64,000 nt of DNA from Bog-532 sp963830385 (GTDB lineage Bacteria; Actinomycetota; Actinomycetes; Streptosporangiales; Streptosporangiaceae). Below, piece by piece: positions 24,901 to 34,674 of the stretch (the first letter of the stretch is position 1; every line of letters begins with the position of its first letter). The notes beneath the pieces are model-generated. The model did no database searches and was not told where the DNA came from. It worked only from the letters and a program-made list of their open reading frames with translations. The stretch spans positions 1,612,001-1,676,000 of the forward strand of contig CAWHMD010000005.1 of NCBI GenBank assembly GCA_963830385.1, read 5' to 3'. The position numbers and the translations under genes are program-made.

Positions 24901-27058
24901 GCCAGGACAATCCGCCCTCCAGCACCAGGGCGTTGAAGCCGTCGTCCTCGGTCTCACCGCGCCACAGTGCGCACAGCGCCTGCTCGAACTGCTCGCGGCC
25001 GCTGTCGCTGCGCGGCCGCTGCCGGGCGGACGGTGACTGCACACGCAGCCCGAAGTCGTAGATGTAGAACGGCTCGGCGGCCGCGAACTCGTACGGGTGC
25101 TCGTCGACCACCTCGAGCCCCATGTGCTGCAGCTGGGGCAGCACGTTGGACAAGATGACGGGCACGCCGGTCCGGTACACCCGCAGCCGCCAGTGGCCGC
25201 CGGCCGGGCTCTCGTCCTCCTTGAGCTGGACCGCGAACGCGTCGCCGGACTCCTGCAGGCTGAGCACCTGGCTGAGGTCGTCGACCGCCTCGGCGGCGGG
25301 CACGCCGGTCTTGTAGGTCTCGGGGATGGCGGTGGCGGTCCGGTCCAGCAGCAGCCGGGCCCGGTCCGTGCCGAGGACGCGCAGCGCCTCCTCCTCCAGG
25401 TCCTCGTCCCAGGACCGGACCGCGGCGGCGATCCGCCGTTCCAGCGCGGCCGCGTCCACCTCGGGCAGCGGCTGGCCGCGGCGGCCGCGGACCACCACGT
25501 GCAGCCGCGCCAGCGCCGACTCCCCCACCATCGCGCTGTAGTCGACCGAGACGCCGTCCAGGGCCGTCCGCAGGATCTCCTGCACGCGCAGCCGGACGGC
25601 GGTGGTGTACCGGTCCCGGGGCAGGAACACCAGGCAGGACATGTACCGCCCGTACACGTCGCGGCGCAGGAACAGCCGCGTCTGCTTGCGTTCGCGCAGC
25701 CGTAGCACGGCGGTGGCGATCTCGGTCAGCTGTTCGGTGCTGATCTGGAACAGCTCCTCGCGGGGGTAGTCCTCGAGGATCTCGATCAGGTCGTGGCCGT
25801 CGTGGCTGTCCGGGGTGACCGCGGCCGCCGCCAGCACGTCGGTCAGCTGGCGCCGCAGCACCGGGATGCGCGCCACCGATTCGGTGTAGGCCGAGTGCGT
25901 GTACAGGCCGAGGAACCGCCACTCGCCGGTGACCTGGCCGGCCGCGCCGAGCTTCTTGACGGCGACGTAGTCCAGGTACTTGTTCCGGTACACGGTGGAC
26001 CGGGAGTTGCCCTTGGCCAGCACCAGCCGGTCCGGCTCGGCCGCCTTGGCCCGGATGTCCGGGGGCAGCGACGCGAACGACTCCGAGCCCTCCCGGTCGT
26101 GGCGCAGGAAGCCCAGCCCGGTCCCGGCCACCGCCCGCAACGTCATGCCGTCGTCCCCCGGCACCAGGTCGTACTCGCGGTAGCCGAGGAAGATGAAGTG
26201 GCCGTCGGACAGCCAGCGGAGCAGTTCGCCGGCTTCGGACTCCGGCCCCGGCTGACCCGCGGTGGCGGCGCTGACCACCGGCTGCGGGCCGGTGCGGCCG
26301 GGCAGCGGCGCGCCGGCCGCGCCCTCCAGGCTGAGGGCCAGCGAGGCGGCGGCCGCGGTCATCTTGGGCTGGTCCTCGATCGTGACCCGGACGTCGTCCA
26401 GCACCCGGCACAGGTCCGCCTCGAGCTCGGCCAGCGGCACCCGGTCACCCAGCCCGGCCAGCTCGATGTGCATCCAGGACTCGGTGATCTCGCCGGGCGC
26501 GGCGTCGCCGTCCCCGGCGGTGCCGTTGTTCCCGCTGACCGGGCCAACCACCTCGTGCAGGGTGCCGGTCACGTCGCGGCGGACGACCAGCCGCGGGTGC
26601 AGGATCAGGTTGACGTCGGCCTGGTGCCGGTTCAGCTCCATCGTCACCGAGTCGACCAGGAACGGCATGTCGTCGGTGACGATGTCGACGACCGTCTGGA
26701 CCGGCCCGAAGCCGGCGATGGCGGCGCCGGGGCCGGCCTCCGCCTGCTGGCCCGCCGCCTGCTGGCCCGCCGCCTGCTGGCCCGCCGCCTGCTGGCCCGC
26801 CGGGCTGGCGTCCGCCACCTGGACCAGGGCCCGGCCCTGCGGGCGCTCGGCCGCCAGGGCCGCGTGGGCGGCCGCGACCGCGGCCAACTGCTCACTGCCG
26901 AACGTGACGAGGTCCTCGGTGGCCACGTTCCGGTAGTAAGCGCGGAGGAAGCCGGGCAGATCACCGACGGCCGAGCGCACACCTCCCGGGTCCGTCGCCG
27001 TGGCCTGCGCTGCGCGTTCGAGGGCGCTGTCCCTTGCCTCGTCCACAGTTTCCGACAT
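21947..27058 (-). CDS. gdh: NAD-specific glutamate dehydrogenase, large (about 180 kDa) type
   Basis: 1703 aa from the ATG at 27058 (MSETVDEARDSALERAAQA); upstream in-frame codons lie in AT-rich promoter-like DNA. The N-terminal regulatory part contains ACT-like segments. The catalytic part has the glutamate dehydrogenase region VPSGAKGGFVCKQLPD and the nucleotide-binding region VAGVGDMSGDVFGNGMLLSDQL. It oxidises glutamate to 2-oxoglutarate and ammonia, mainly catabolic. Two low-complexity inserts are unusual: four AAGQQ units near the N-terminus and Ala-Gln-Ser-Ser-rich repeats mid-protein. Confidence 0.96.
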   Translation of the reverse strand: MSETVDEARDSALERAAQATATDPGGVRSAVGDLPGFLRAYYRNVATEDLVTFGSEQLAAVAAAHAALAAERPQGRALVQVADASPAGQQAAGQQAAGQQAAGQQAEAGPGAAIAGFGPVQTVVDIVTDDMPFLVDSVTMELNRHQADVNLILHPRLVVRRDVTGTLHEVVGPVSGNNGTAGDGDAAPGEITESWMHIELAGLGDRVPLAELEADLCRVLDDVRVTIEDQPKMTAAAASLALSLEGAAGAPLPGRTGPQPVVSAATAGQPGPESEAGELLRWLSDGHFIFLGYREYDLVPGDDGMTLRAVAGTGLGFLRHDREGSESFASLPPDIRAKAAEPDRLVLAKGNSRSTVYRNKYLDYVAVKKLGAAGQVTGEWRFLGLYTHSAYTESVARIPVLRRQLTDVLAAAAVTPDSHDGHDLIEILEDYPREELFQISTEQLTEIATAVLRLRERKQTRLFLRRDVYGRYMSCLVFLPRDRYTTAVRLRVQEILRTALDGVSVDYSAMVGESALARLHVVVRGRRGQPLPEVDAAALERRIAAAVRSWDEDLEEEALRVLGTDRARLLLDRTATAIPETYKTGVPAAEAVDDLSQVLSLQESGDAFAVQLKEDESPAGGHWRLRVYRTGVPVILSNVLPQLQHMGLEVVDEHPYEFAAAEPFYIYDFGLRVQSPSARQRPRSDSGREQFEQALCALWRGETEDDGFNALVLEGGLSWREVMVLRAYAKYLRQAGNQFSQGYLQRVLCSNPTVARLLTRLFESRFDPAHQGGEAERSEALLEEIRGELDDVVSLDHDRILRSYLALIRATLRTNYYRTAIQPTPGPAQSSPAQSSLAQSSPALSGQLSCTPTHAPYLVVKLDPGEVPGLPEPRPKFEIFVYSPRLEAVHLRFGRVARGGLRWSDRLEDFRTEILGLVKAQEVKNAVIVPSGAKGGFVCKQLPDPADRESYQGEVLACYQTFISAMLDITDNLEGERVTPPRDVVRHDGDDPYLVVAADKGTATFSDVANEIAARYGFWLGDAFASGGSVGYDHKKMGITARGAWESVKNHFATLGLNPATDQFTVAGVGDMSGDVFGNGMLLSDQLRLVAAFDHRHIFVDPDPDPAVSFAERQRLFALARSSWTDYDRALISAGGGVWPRSAKSVPLSPQARAVLGIDEGTLALSPDELISAILTAPVDLLWNGGVGTYVKASSETQEAAGDRSNDNVRVDGSQLRARVVAEGGNLGLTQAARIEFALNGGLVDTDFIDNSAGVDTSDHEVNIKILLDRAVRDGEITTDTRNDLLQEMTDEVAALVLRHNYGQNMALAAARAQGPQMLHVHARYLRQLERDNRLRRGQDAVPGEKEIAERRSAGKGLTNPELALLLAHTKIAAAEEVLASGLAEDPYLHRELTDYFPAPLRATQPGRMGTHPLRHEIITTSVVNEMVDTSGITFIFRLNEETGASVPDITRTWLVAREVFGLREFWRQVIELDGTVDIGTQIALLLEGRKLTERACRWLLYNRRPPVDITATVDHFSNGVLAVRSGLPKLLTGRDAETFEERRDSFAGRGVPPELAEIVAGMVPTYSAFDIVDIAGAASRGVEETAEVYFDLADRLQIARLRDRIISLPRDDRWSSMARAALRDDLYAAHAAMTLDVLSVGGAGTPEERLAAWTERNGASVGRATRTLGEIWESERFTFTTLSVALRAVRALVASSALPHPS
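26741..26800 (+). repeat. Four exact 15-bp tandem units inside gdh
   Basis: The unit CGCCTGCTGGCCCGC occurs four times without mismatch; on the coding strand it encodes AAGQQ repeats. Exact identity at the DNA level indicates recent slippage or expansion. Confidence 0.95.
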
Positions 27059-27564
27059 TGCTGCCCGTCCCCAGGTGTGCGTGCGCGCGGTTCGCCGTTG
27101 AACCGCGTGATCAGCTACCCGCGATTGAATCTCGCAAATAGCCGAATACGTAATTAAGTACCGCACTCGGGCCTGACCGCAAGCGGCAGTGTCCCGGGTT
27201 GATCCACGCTCCGGCACCGCTGTGAACATGATGTACGCCACTGCGTCACGATCTGATTTCTCTTAGTCACCAGATCGGGCCCGGTGCGCGGGCGGTAAGC
27301 AGCGGGCTCGGTCCCGCTGCCAGCCACCAAGGCTATCCGGGTCTACGGGTGCTCGCGGCCACCTGAGGTAACCCTGCCGGGCCGGCCACGTAGCGCTCAC
27401 GCACCCGGGTGGCGGCGCGAGGAGGTGCCGGCGTTTTCAAAAAATGATCACGAAGCGGCCGGGGATCGGTCCGCGCAGGCGGGGGCGGATCCGGCAGGAC
27501 GCATGGCGGAACGGCGCGCCCGGGGAACCGGCGCGCCGCGCGGCTGGTGCGGCTGGAGGGCGGC
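27059..27564. other. Intergenic region upstream of gdh
   Basis: No gene seen. 27100-27260 is AT-rich for this genome (for example AATACGTAATTAAGTA on the plus strand) and probably holds the gdh promoter, read on the minus strand. The remainder up to 27564 shows no recognised element. Confidence 0.5.
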
Positions 27565-27918
27565 TCAGGCCTTGACCCTCTTGCCCTTCTTCTCCAGCTC
27601 TTTCTCCTGCTTGGCCTGCTCTTTCCCGGCCTCCTTGGCGGCCTCGGCCACCGAGTCCGAGCCCGGCCAGATGCCGGTGAGCTTCAGCGTCGCCTCGGCC
27701 GCGCCGCGGTCGACCGCCGCCTTGACCAGAGCGAAGATCGCGCCATGGAGGGCGGCCGCGATCAGCACCTCGGGCCAGCCCTTGGCCACGTCGGTGGAAT
27801 CGGGGGCCTCCGCCTCGTGGGCGACGGCCTTCCAGATCTGCTTGAAGATGACACCCGCGAGAATCCCGCCCAGCACCCCGGCCAGGATGCTGAACGGTTT
27901 GTACATGAGCTTGATCAT
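27565..27918 (-). CDS. DUF4235-family membrane protein
   Basis: 117 aa. Two membrane segments (SILAGVLGGILAGVIFKQIW and VLIAAALHGAIFALVKAAVD) and a Lys-rich C-terminal tail fit DUF4235. Last gene of a three-gene run linked by ATGA overlaps with a DUF3618 protein and a holin-like protein, a common actinobacterial arrangement of unknown function, possibly in envelope stress. Confidence 0.85.
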   Translation of the reverse strand: MIKLMYKPFSILAGVLGGILAGVIFKQIWKAVAHEAEAPDSTDVAKGWPEVLIAAALHGAIFALVKAAVDRGAAEATLKLTGIWPGSDSVAEAAKEAGKEQAKQEKELEKKGKRVKA

Positions 27919-28421
27919 CTGCGGCGACGCCTCCTGATCAGATCGAACCCGAGTAGCGCCGCGCCGGCGGCGGCGGTGATGATGATAATGGCCTGGCTGG
28001 CCGACGTACGCTCGGCCGCGTGCCGGGCGGCCCGCTGGACCGGCTCGGGCGTGGCGTCGCGGACCTTGCTGCCGACCGCGCTGGCGCGGGCCTGGAGCTG
28101 GTCGCGGCCCTGAGCGCCGTTGGTGCTGGCCGCGTCCTTGACGCCCTGCGTCTTGCCGGCCAGCTGGCCGCGGGCCTGGGCGACGCGGAGGTTGGCCTGC
28201 TCGCGGGCCTGGGCGGTGGTGCCCTTGAGCCGACCGGTGAGTTCGGCGACCCGCTCCTTGGCCTGGGCCTTGGCCTCGCGGGCCTGGGCCTTGACGTCGG
28301 TCTTGGCCACCAGCGCCTCAACGGTCTGGCCAAGCTGCTCGCGGGTGCGCTCGATGTCCTGTTTGAGCTCTTCGGGGTCGTCGGGCGTGCTGCTGGCGCC
28401 CGCCGGCTGGTCGGTGGTCAT
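27915..28421 (-). CDS. DUF3618-family protein
   Basis: 168 aa. The N-terminal DUF3618 motif is plain (DPEELKQDIERTREQLGQTVEALVAKTDVKAQA), followed by a long Ala/Gln/Arg-rich helix that is probably coiled coil, and a C-terminal membrane helix (AIIIITAAAGAALLGFDLI) with an RRRRRR tail. Overlaps both neighbours by four bases. Confidence 0.88.
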   Translation of the reverse strand: MTTDQPAGASSTPDDPEELKQDIERTREQLGQTVEALVAKTDVKAQAREAKAQAKERVAELTGRLKGTTAQAREQANLRVAQARGQLAGKTQGVKDAASTNGAQGRDQLQARASAVGSKVRDATPEPVQRAARHAAERTSASQAIIIITAAAGAALLGFDLIRRRRRR

Positions 28422-28813
28422 CGGTGAGCCTTCTCCTTAACTTCCTGTACGTCGGCCTGAACGCTGCCGATGGCCTCGCGCGGGACCGGCGGTGCTCCCT
28501 TGCTCACGTGGCTCTTGCCGACCAGCGCCGCGATCGCGGACACGGCCAGCAGGGCAGCGCCGATGATCAGTGCGGCCAGCCAGGCGGCCACCACACCGCT
28601 GAGGGCGATGATCGCGCAGGCCAGCAGACAGCCAACAGCGTAGAGGGCGATCAGTCCGCTGCCGGCGAACGCGCCGGCGCCGATCCCCATTTGCTTGCCC
28701 TTTTGGGTCATCTCCACCTGGGCGAGCTTGATCTCGTCGCGGACGAGCCGGGGTACCAGCTCGGTCATCTCTTTGACCAGCTCCCCGGCTGAGCGGCCGT
28801 CGGTCTCAGTCAT
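28418..28813 (-). CDS. Phage holin-family (superfamily III-like) membrane protein, actinobacterial housekeeping type
   Basis: 131 aa from the ATG at 28813; a GTG at 28822 is also in frame, but GAAGGG spacing suits the ATG. An amphipathic N-terminal region (ELVKEMTELVPRLVRDEIKLAQ) precedes two membrane segments. Despite the family name there is no phage gene nearby, and this three-gene set occurs in many actinomycetes. Function unknown. Confidence 0.85.
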   Translation of the reverse strand: MTETDGRSAGELVKEMTELVPRLVRDEIKLAQVEMTQKGKQMGIGAGAFAGSGLIALYAVGCLLACAIIALSGVVAAWLAALIIGAALLAVSAIAALVGKSHVSKGAPPVPREAIGSVQADVQEVKEKAHR

Positions 28814-28879
28814 GTGTCCCACCCTTCGCTGACGCGTGGGGTGCCTACCCGACGATTATCAGGCGTAACACAAGGGATG

Positions 28880-29632
28880 TCACCGGTCGCGGCGCGTCAG
28901 GCGCTCGACGGCGCCGACCACCTGAGCCGGATCGGTCAGGTCGGGCAGCACGGCGGCGGCGCCGACCTGGCGCAGCTCGGCGGCGGTGGACCGGCCGCTG
29001 GCCACGGCCGCGCAGGCGGCGCCGCCCATCCGGGCCGCCTCCACGTCCCGGGCCGAGTCCGCGATGTACACGGAGTCGCCGTCGGCCGCCTCGGCCTGGT
29101 ACTTCTCGGCGGCTCGCTGCCGGGCCACCCGTACCAGCGCGCCCTTCGGGTAGGACTCGGAACCGTACCCGCCGACGGTGAAGTCGAAGTACCGCTCGAG
29201 GCCGAAGGTCCGCAGCTTGAGCAGGGCGTTCGGCTTGCTGGTGCCGGTCAGCACGGTCTGTACCACCCCGTCCAGCTGGGCCACCGCGTCCAGGGCCTCG
29301 TGCGCGCCCGGCAGCGCCTGGCCCTTGGTCGTGAGCTCATCGCGGCGGGCCGCCATCGAGGAGGCCAGCTCGCTGCTGAACGGGGCCAGCAACTGCTCCG
29401 AGGTGCCCAGATCGCTGACGTCGACACCGTTCAGGGCGAGCGCCTCGAAGAAGATCTCGGACTCGGACCCGCCGGCCAGCTGCGGCAGCCGGACCAGCCG
29501 CCGCCCGGTCACCGTCCGGAAGGCCTCAGCGTAGGCTTCCCGCGTCACCCGCGTCACATCGACCAGTGTCAGATCGATGTTCCATAGGACCAGGCGGTAA
29601 ATGGAAGCCTCCGTCTCGGGGGTTCGGCGCAC
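28880..29632 (-). CDS. HAD-superfamily hydrolase with Asp nucleophile replaced by Asn
   Basis: 250 aa from a GTG at 29632. The overall HAD fold motifs are visible: motif I LVLWNIDLT (residues 14-22), motif II VLTGTSK, motif III Lys in SYPKGALV, and motif IV YIADSARDVEAA. In motif I the catalytic nucleophile Asp is Asn18, encoded AAC; the second Asp (20) is kept. Phosphatase activity is therefore doubtful. Closest overall type is phosphoglycolate phosphatase-like. Separate from the holin-like operon by 66 bases. Confidence 0.85.
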   Translation of the reverse strand: MRRTPETEASIYRLVLWNIDLTLVDVTRVTREAYAEAFRTVTGRRLVRLPQLAGGSESEIFFEALALNGVDVSDLGTSEQLLAPFSSELASSMAARRDELTTKGQALPGAHEALDAVAQLDGVVQTVLTGTSKPNALLKLRTFGLERYFDFTVGGYGSESYPKGALVRVARQRAAEKYQAEAADGDSVYIADSARDVEAARMGGAACAAVASGRSTAAELRQVGAAAVLPDLTDPAQVVGAVERLTRRDR

Positions 29633-30068
29633 GATGGCGCACTCCGGAAGTCTACGGACTAACCACCGTCGCGCGGCTGACGGTCCGGATAACGGGTGCC
29701 GGGACGCTGAGGCTTACGGGTGGGCGTGACTCCCTGCCCTCGCTCCAGTGAAACTGAGGCTGGGACGGGTGTGGCTGGAGCGCCGGGAGAGGCAGGCCAA
29801 GCGCACGCGCATGTCCCGTCTGGACGGCCACTGCGCGGCTGAGGCGGCGCCGGGCGCGTCTGCCCGGCCATGATCCATCGCCCGGTTACCTTTTCAGTGA
29901 ATAGCGCTGACAACGTAACCCGGCGATGGATCTTGAAACTCATGTGACTGGAGCCTCGGGTGAGGCACGCCACGTGCACACTCCTGGCCGGCCTGACCCC
30001 CATCCCGGAGCCCGAAGTAGCCCCGGAGGCGTTTCCCCCGGGTCGCGTGTGACCCGGGGGTGCTGCGG
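29633..30068. other. Intergenic region with palindromic element copy B
   Basis: No supported gene. It contains element copy B at 29872-29932 and a right flank (29933-30010) that resembles the flank of copy C. A palindromic CCTCGGGTGAGG lies in that flank. pruA ends at 30069 on the minus strand, so this region is also its 3' untranslated DNA. Confidence 0.6.
29872..29932 (-). repeat. Dispersed 61-bp palindromic element, copy B
   Basis: The best-formed copy: arms GATCCATCGCCGGGTTACGTT (given here in two parts, GATCCATCGCC and GGGTTACGTT) and their near-complement, with the loop GTCAGCGCTATTCACTGAA identical to copy A. Orientation is opposite to copy A. It is intergenic. Confidence 0.9.
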
Positions 30069-31697
<1,629 letters not shown>

Positions 31698-31893
31698 CAA
31701 GGTCGCCCTCCCTGCTCGGTTCGGATGCTCGGAGGCTACCGCCCGCCGCGGGGCGGAGGAAGCACGGCGCCGGCGGACCAGACCGGAAACACTCGCTGTG
31801 TTCACTCCGCGTACATCCTTCTCATACAGGCTGGATCGGCGCATAATGCACCAGGCGCCCCCATAAGCCCACAGCGAAAGCCCACAGCGAAGG

Positions 31894-32810
31894 ATGGCGA
31901 TGCGGCCCGTCACGTCGGCAGTGAGCGGACTCGAGCTCTGATCGGATCTCTGGCGGTGGTGGCGGGAGCGGTGGCGCTGACGTGCGCGCTGCCCGCTGGC
32001 GCGGCCACCACGCCTACCAGCACAGCGCCCACCAGCACACCGGGCACCAGCACACCGGGCACCGGCGCGCCGGATGCCAGTACGGCGATCGCACCGCCGG
32101 ACACCACCACGCCGGCCGCCACCCCGGCGACCACGCCCGGCAACACGATCGTCTGGGTGAACAAGCACACGATCAGCACGGGCGGCCGGTACCTGATCAA
32201 CCCGGACGGCTTCCGCGAGTCGATGACGCTGGAGAACATCGGCTACGGCAACAACTTCACGGTGTCGACCAAGACCCCGGCCACCGGCCGGGTGCTGGCC
32301 TTCCCGGACTTCCTGTACGGCTGCTCGTGGGGCATCTGCTCACCGCATCGCACGCTGCCGGTCCAGATCTCCCGCGACGGCGACCCCGGTGCCTCGGTCA
32401 GCACGTCCGGTCACCCGGCCGGTGAGTACAACGCCGCCTACGACGTCTGGCTGGAGCTCAAGCCCTACCTGTCCGGCCAGCCGCACGGCGCCGAGATCAT
32501 GATCTGGCCGCGGGAGACCGCGAACCTGGGCAGCCTGCACGGCCTGCCCGAGGTCCGCATCGACGGGGCACTGTACTGGGAGATCGCCTGGCGGGCGAGC
32601 AACAGCCACGGCTCCTGGAACTACGTCCAGTTCCGCAAGGTCAGCCAGGTCAACACGCTGGCCGGGATCCACCTGAACGACTTCTTCAAGGCGGCCGAGG
32701 CGCGCGGTTGGGTGAGCCCGAGCTGGTACATCCAGTCGATCACGGCCGGCTTCGAGATCTGGAGCGGCGGGAACGGGCTGAAGATGTACAACTTCTGGGC
32801 CCGGTCCTAG
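31894..32810 (+). CDS. Secreted GH12-family glycoside hydrolase (endoglucanase-like), N-terminal frame disturbed
   Basis: The frame ending at 32810 encodes a signal-peptide core (RALIGSLAVVAGAVALTCALPAGA), a Thr/Pro-rich linker and a GH12 domain. The family nucleophile Glu lies in EIMIW (codon 32493) and the acid/base Glu in SITAGFEIW (codon 32754). No ATG or GTG stands in frame before the hydrophobic core; the ATG with the best ribosome site (31894 or 31900, after GAAGG) is in the +1 frame and stops at 31941. A GTG at 31956 would give a signal peptide lacking its basic end. Either a small frameshift is present or a non-standard start is used. Target is probably beta-1,4-glucan or xyloglucan. 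Confidence 0.78.
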
Positions 32811-32811
32811 C

Positions 32812-33297
32812 TCAGTCGACGAAGTGCAGCTCCTGGGTGGCGTACCACTCCAGCTCGTGGCCTTCGGCGCCGTCGACGGTGAAGCGGGCGTCGTCGTCAC
32901 CGTCGTCGGCGGCCGGCAGCGCGGCCACCGCGGCCCGCACGTCGTCGGCGGCCGCGATCGCGTCGACGTGGCCGGCCGCCAGCCGGGAGAGCGGGACGGC
33001 GCTCAGCACCTGGACCGCGGCCGGGTGACCGCTGGCCTTGGCCAGGTCGTCCTCGGACACGTCGACGGCCAGCACCACGCGGCGGGGTGGCGCGTCAGGC
33101 TGACCGGCCAGCAGCCGCAGCGAGCCGCGGGCGGCCTCCAGCAGCGCCGTGTACTCAAGTTCTTCCAGGTCGCCGCTGGCGTACCACTCGCGCAGGGCGG
33201 GGGTGACGGCGAAACCCGGCTGCGGGGCCGGGCCGACCTCCCCGGACTTCAGTACTTCGGCCAGCGCGGGCAGGCTGGACGGCAGGTATACACGCAT
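32812..33297 (-). CDS. DUF6912-family protein
   Basis: 161 aa starting MRVYLPSSLPALAEVLKSGEVG after GAGGAA. This start and the ending (HELEWYATQELHFVD) are typical of an actinobacterial family of unknown function now called DUF6912. Acidic middle with a DDGDDD run. The stop lies one base past the stop of the convergent GH12 gene. Confidence 0.82.
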   Translation of the reverse strand: MRVYLPSSLPALAEVLKSGEVGPAPQPGFAVTPALREWYASGDLEELEYTALLEAARGSLRLLAGQPDAPPRRVVLAVDVSEDDLAKASGHPAAVQVLSAVPLSRLAAGHVDAIAAADDVRAAVAALPAADDGDDDARFTVDGAEGHELEWYATQELHFVD

Positions 33298-33356
33298 TGG
33301 TTTCCTCTGATCAGGCTGATCAGAGTGTGACAGGTCGCGTCGGGGCCGGCCCCGGA

Positions 33357-33833
33357 TTAGTCCGCACCGTAACCGTCGCCGCGGCGCGAGCCGCCCAGCG
33401 CGGTGATGACGGCGGTGACGGCGTCGTCGAGCGGGACGTGTTCCCACAGCCGGACCACCCGCCAGCCGGCCAGTTCGAGGGCCGCGTCGGCGGCGCGGTC
33501 GCGCTCGACGTTGCGGAGCAGCTTGGGGTTCCAGTAGCCCTGGTTGACCGCGGGCTTGGAGCCGTGCTCGGGGCAGGCGTGCCAGAAGCACCCGTCCACG
33601 AACACCGCGACCTTGCGGGCGGTGAACGCGATGTCGGGGCGGACCCGGCGGCTCTCGAGGTCGAGCCGGTAGTCCTTGCGGAACCGGTAGCCCAGCCGGT
33701 GCAGCGCCCGGCGCAGGGCCAGCTCGGGCTTGGTGTCGGTCCGCCGGATGGCGCGCATGTTGGCCGCGCGCCCCGGGCTGGAGGCCGCCGGGTAAGCCGG
33801 CGGTTTCCGGGGCCGGGCGGCGGGCTCTGCCAT
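33357..33833 (-). CDS. vsr: Very short patch repair (Vsr) endonuclease
   Basis: 158 aa from the ATG at 33833. The N-terminal region MRAIRRTDTKPELALRRALH and the core RPDIAFTARKVAVFVDGCFW followed by HACPEHG are diagnostic; the Asp, the zinc/His-Cys region (CFWHACP) and the C-terminal WRVVRLWEH are intact. Vsr nicks T:G mismatches formed by deamination of 5-methylcytosine. No cytosine methyltransferase is encoded in this window. Confidence 0.93.
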   Translation of the reverse strand: MAEPAARPRKPPAYPAASSPGRAANMRAIRRTDTKPELALRRALHRLGYRFRKDYRLDLESRRVRPDIAFTARKVAVFVDGCFWHACPEHGSKPAVNQGYWNPKLLRNVERDRAADAALELAGWRVVRLWEHVPLDDAVTAVITALGGSRRGDGYGAD

Positions 33834-33893
33834 GGCAGTCAAGGCTAGAACAGCGCCGGCGGGCCGGACCGGTACACCACCCAAAGCCCTTTA

Positions 33894-34556
33894 TCAAAAA
33901 GCGGAAATACCGAGCAGGGTCGCGACCCGTTCGGTGGTGATCTCGGGGTCCGCGTGATGGACGCCGGTCATGCCGCAGGCCTCGGCGGCCACGATGTTGG
34001 CCTCCACGTCGTCCACGAACACGCAGGCGGCCGGGGGCAGGCCGATCAGCTCGGCCGCGTGCGCGAAGATCTCCGGCTCGGGCTTGCGCATGCCCACCTC
34101 GCAGGAGATCACCACCCCGTCGAACAGCTCGGGGAAGTCGGTCCGGTCGTACCAGTCGGCGCCCCAGGAATTGGACAGCAGGCAGGTCCGGACGCCGGCG
34201 CCGCGGGCCGTCCGCAGCAGGTCGTACATGGCGGGCACGGTCTCACTGGCCGCGAACATCCGGCCGAGGAGACCGTCGGCCGGGACCGGGCCGCCGTTGG
34301 TGAGGGTCAGCTGGGCGGCGAACATCTGCTCGAACTCGGGCACCGTGCACTCGCCGCGCTCCAGGGCGTGCACGGGGTTGCCGGTCACGCCGGGGCCACC
34401 GTAGGCCTCGTTCAGCCAGGGCCGCATGCAGGCGACGTAGCTGTCCCAGTCGATGCCCTCGGCCTCGACCCAGGCCATGACCGTGGTGCGGATGGAGTTG
34501 GTCAGGACGCCGCCCCAGTCGACGACCAGACCACGCAGATCTTCGCGGTGAGCCAC
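33894..34556 (-). CDS. HAD-family hydrolase (epoxide-hydrolase N-domain/haloacid dehalogenase-like)
   Basis: 220 aa. Motif I is VVDWGGVLTN: the nucleophile Asp is present while the second Asp is Gly, as in many DWGGVL-type actinobacterial HADs. Motif II LLSNSWG, motif III Lys in GMRKPEPEIF and motif IV FVDDVEANI are intact. Substrate unknown; phosphatase likely. It is divergent from the sulfonate operon. Confidence 0.88.
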   Translation of the reverse strand: MAHREDLRGLVVDWGGVLTNSIRTTVMAWVEAEGIDWDSYVACMRPWLNEAYGGPGVTGNPVHALERGECTVPEFEQMFAAQLTLTNGGPVPADGLLGRMFAASETVPAMYDLLRTARGAGVRTCLLSNSWGADWYDRTDFPELFDGVVISCEVGMRKPEPEIFAHAAELIGLPPAACVFVDDVEANIVAAEACGMTGVHHADPEITTERVATLLGISAF

Positions 34557-34674
34557 GTCTGCGATCGTACGGCCGCCACAACCTGGTTAATTCCCTATTT
34601 CTCCCATTGACTTAATAGAGAAAAGGACCAACGATGGGCGACCGGGGGGCCACAGTCGACGGAGGAGGTCCGCG

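Noticed and set aside
28418..28813. Prophage remnant suggested by a holin-family protein
   Set aside because: No other phage gene, integrase or att-like repeat nearby; the gene is part of a common actinomycete three-gene operon.
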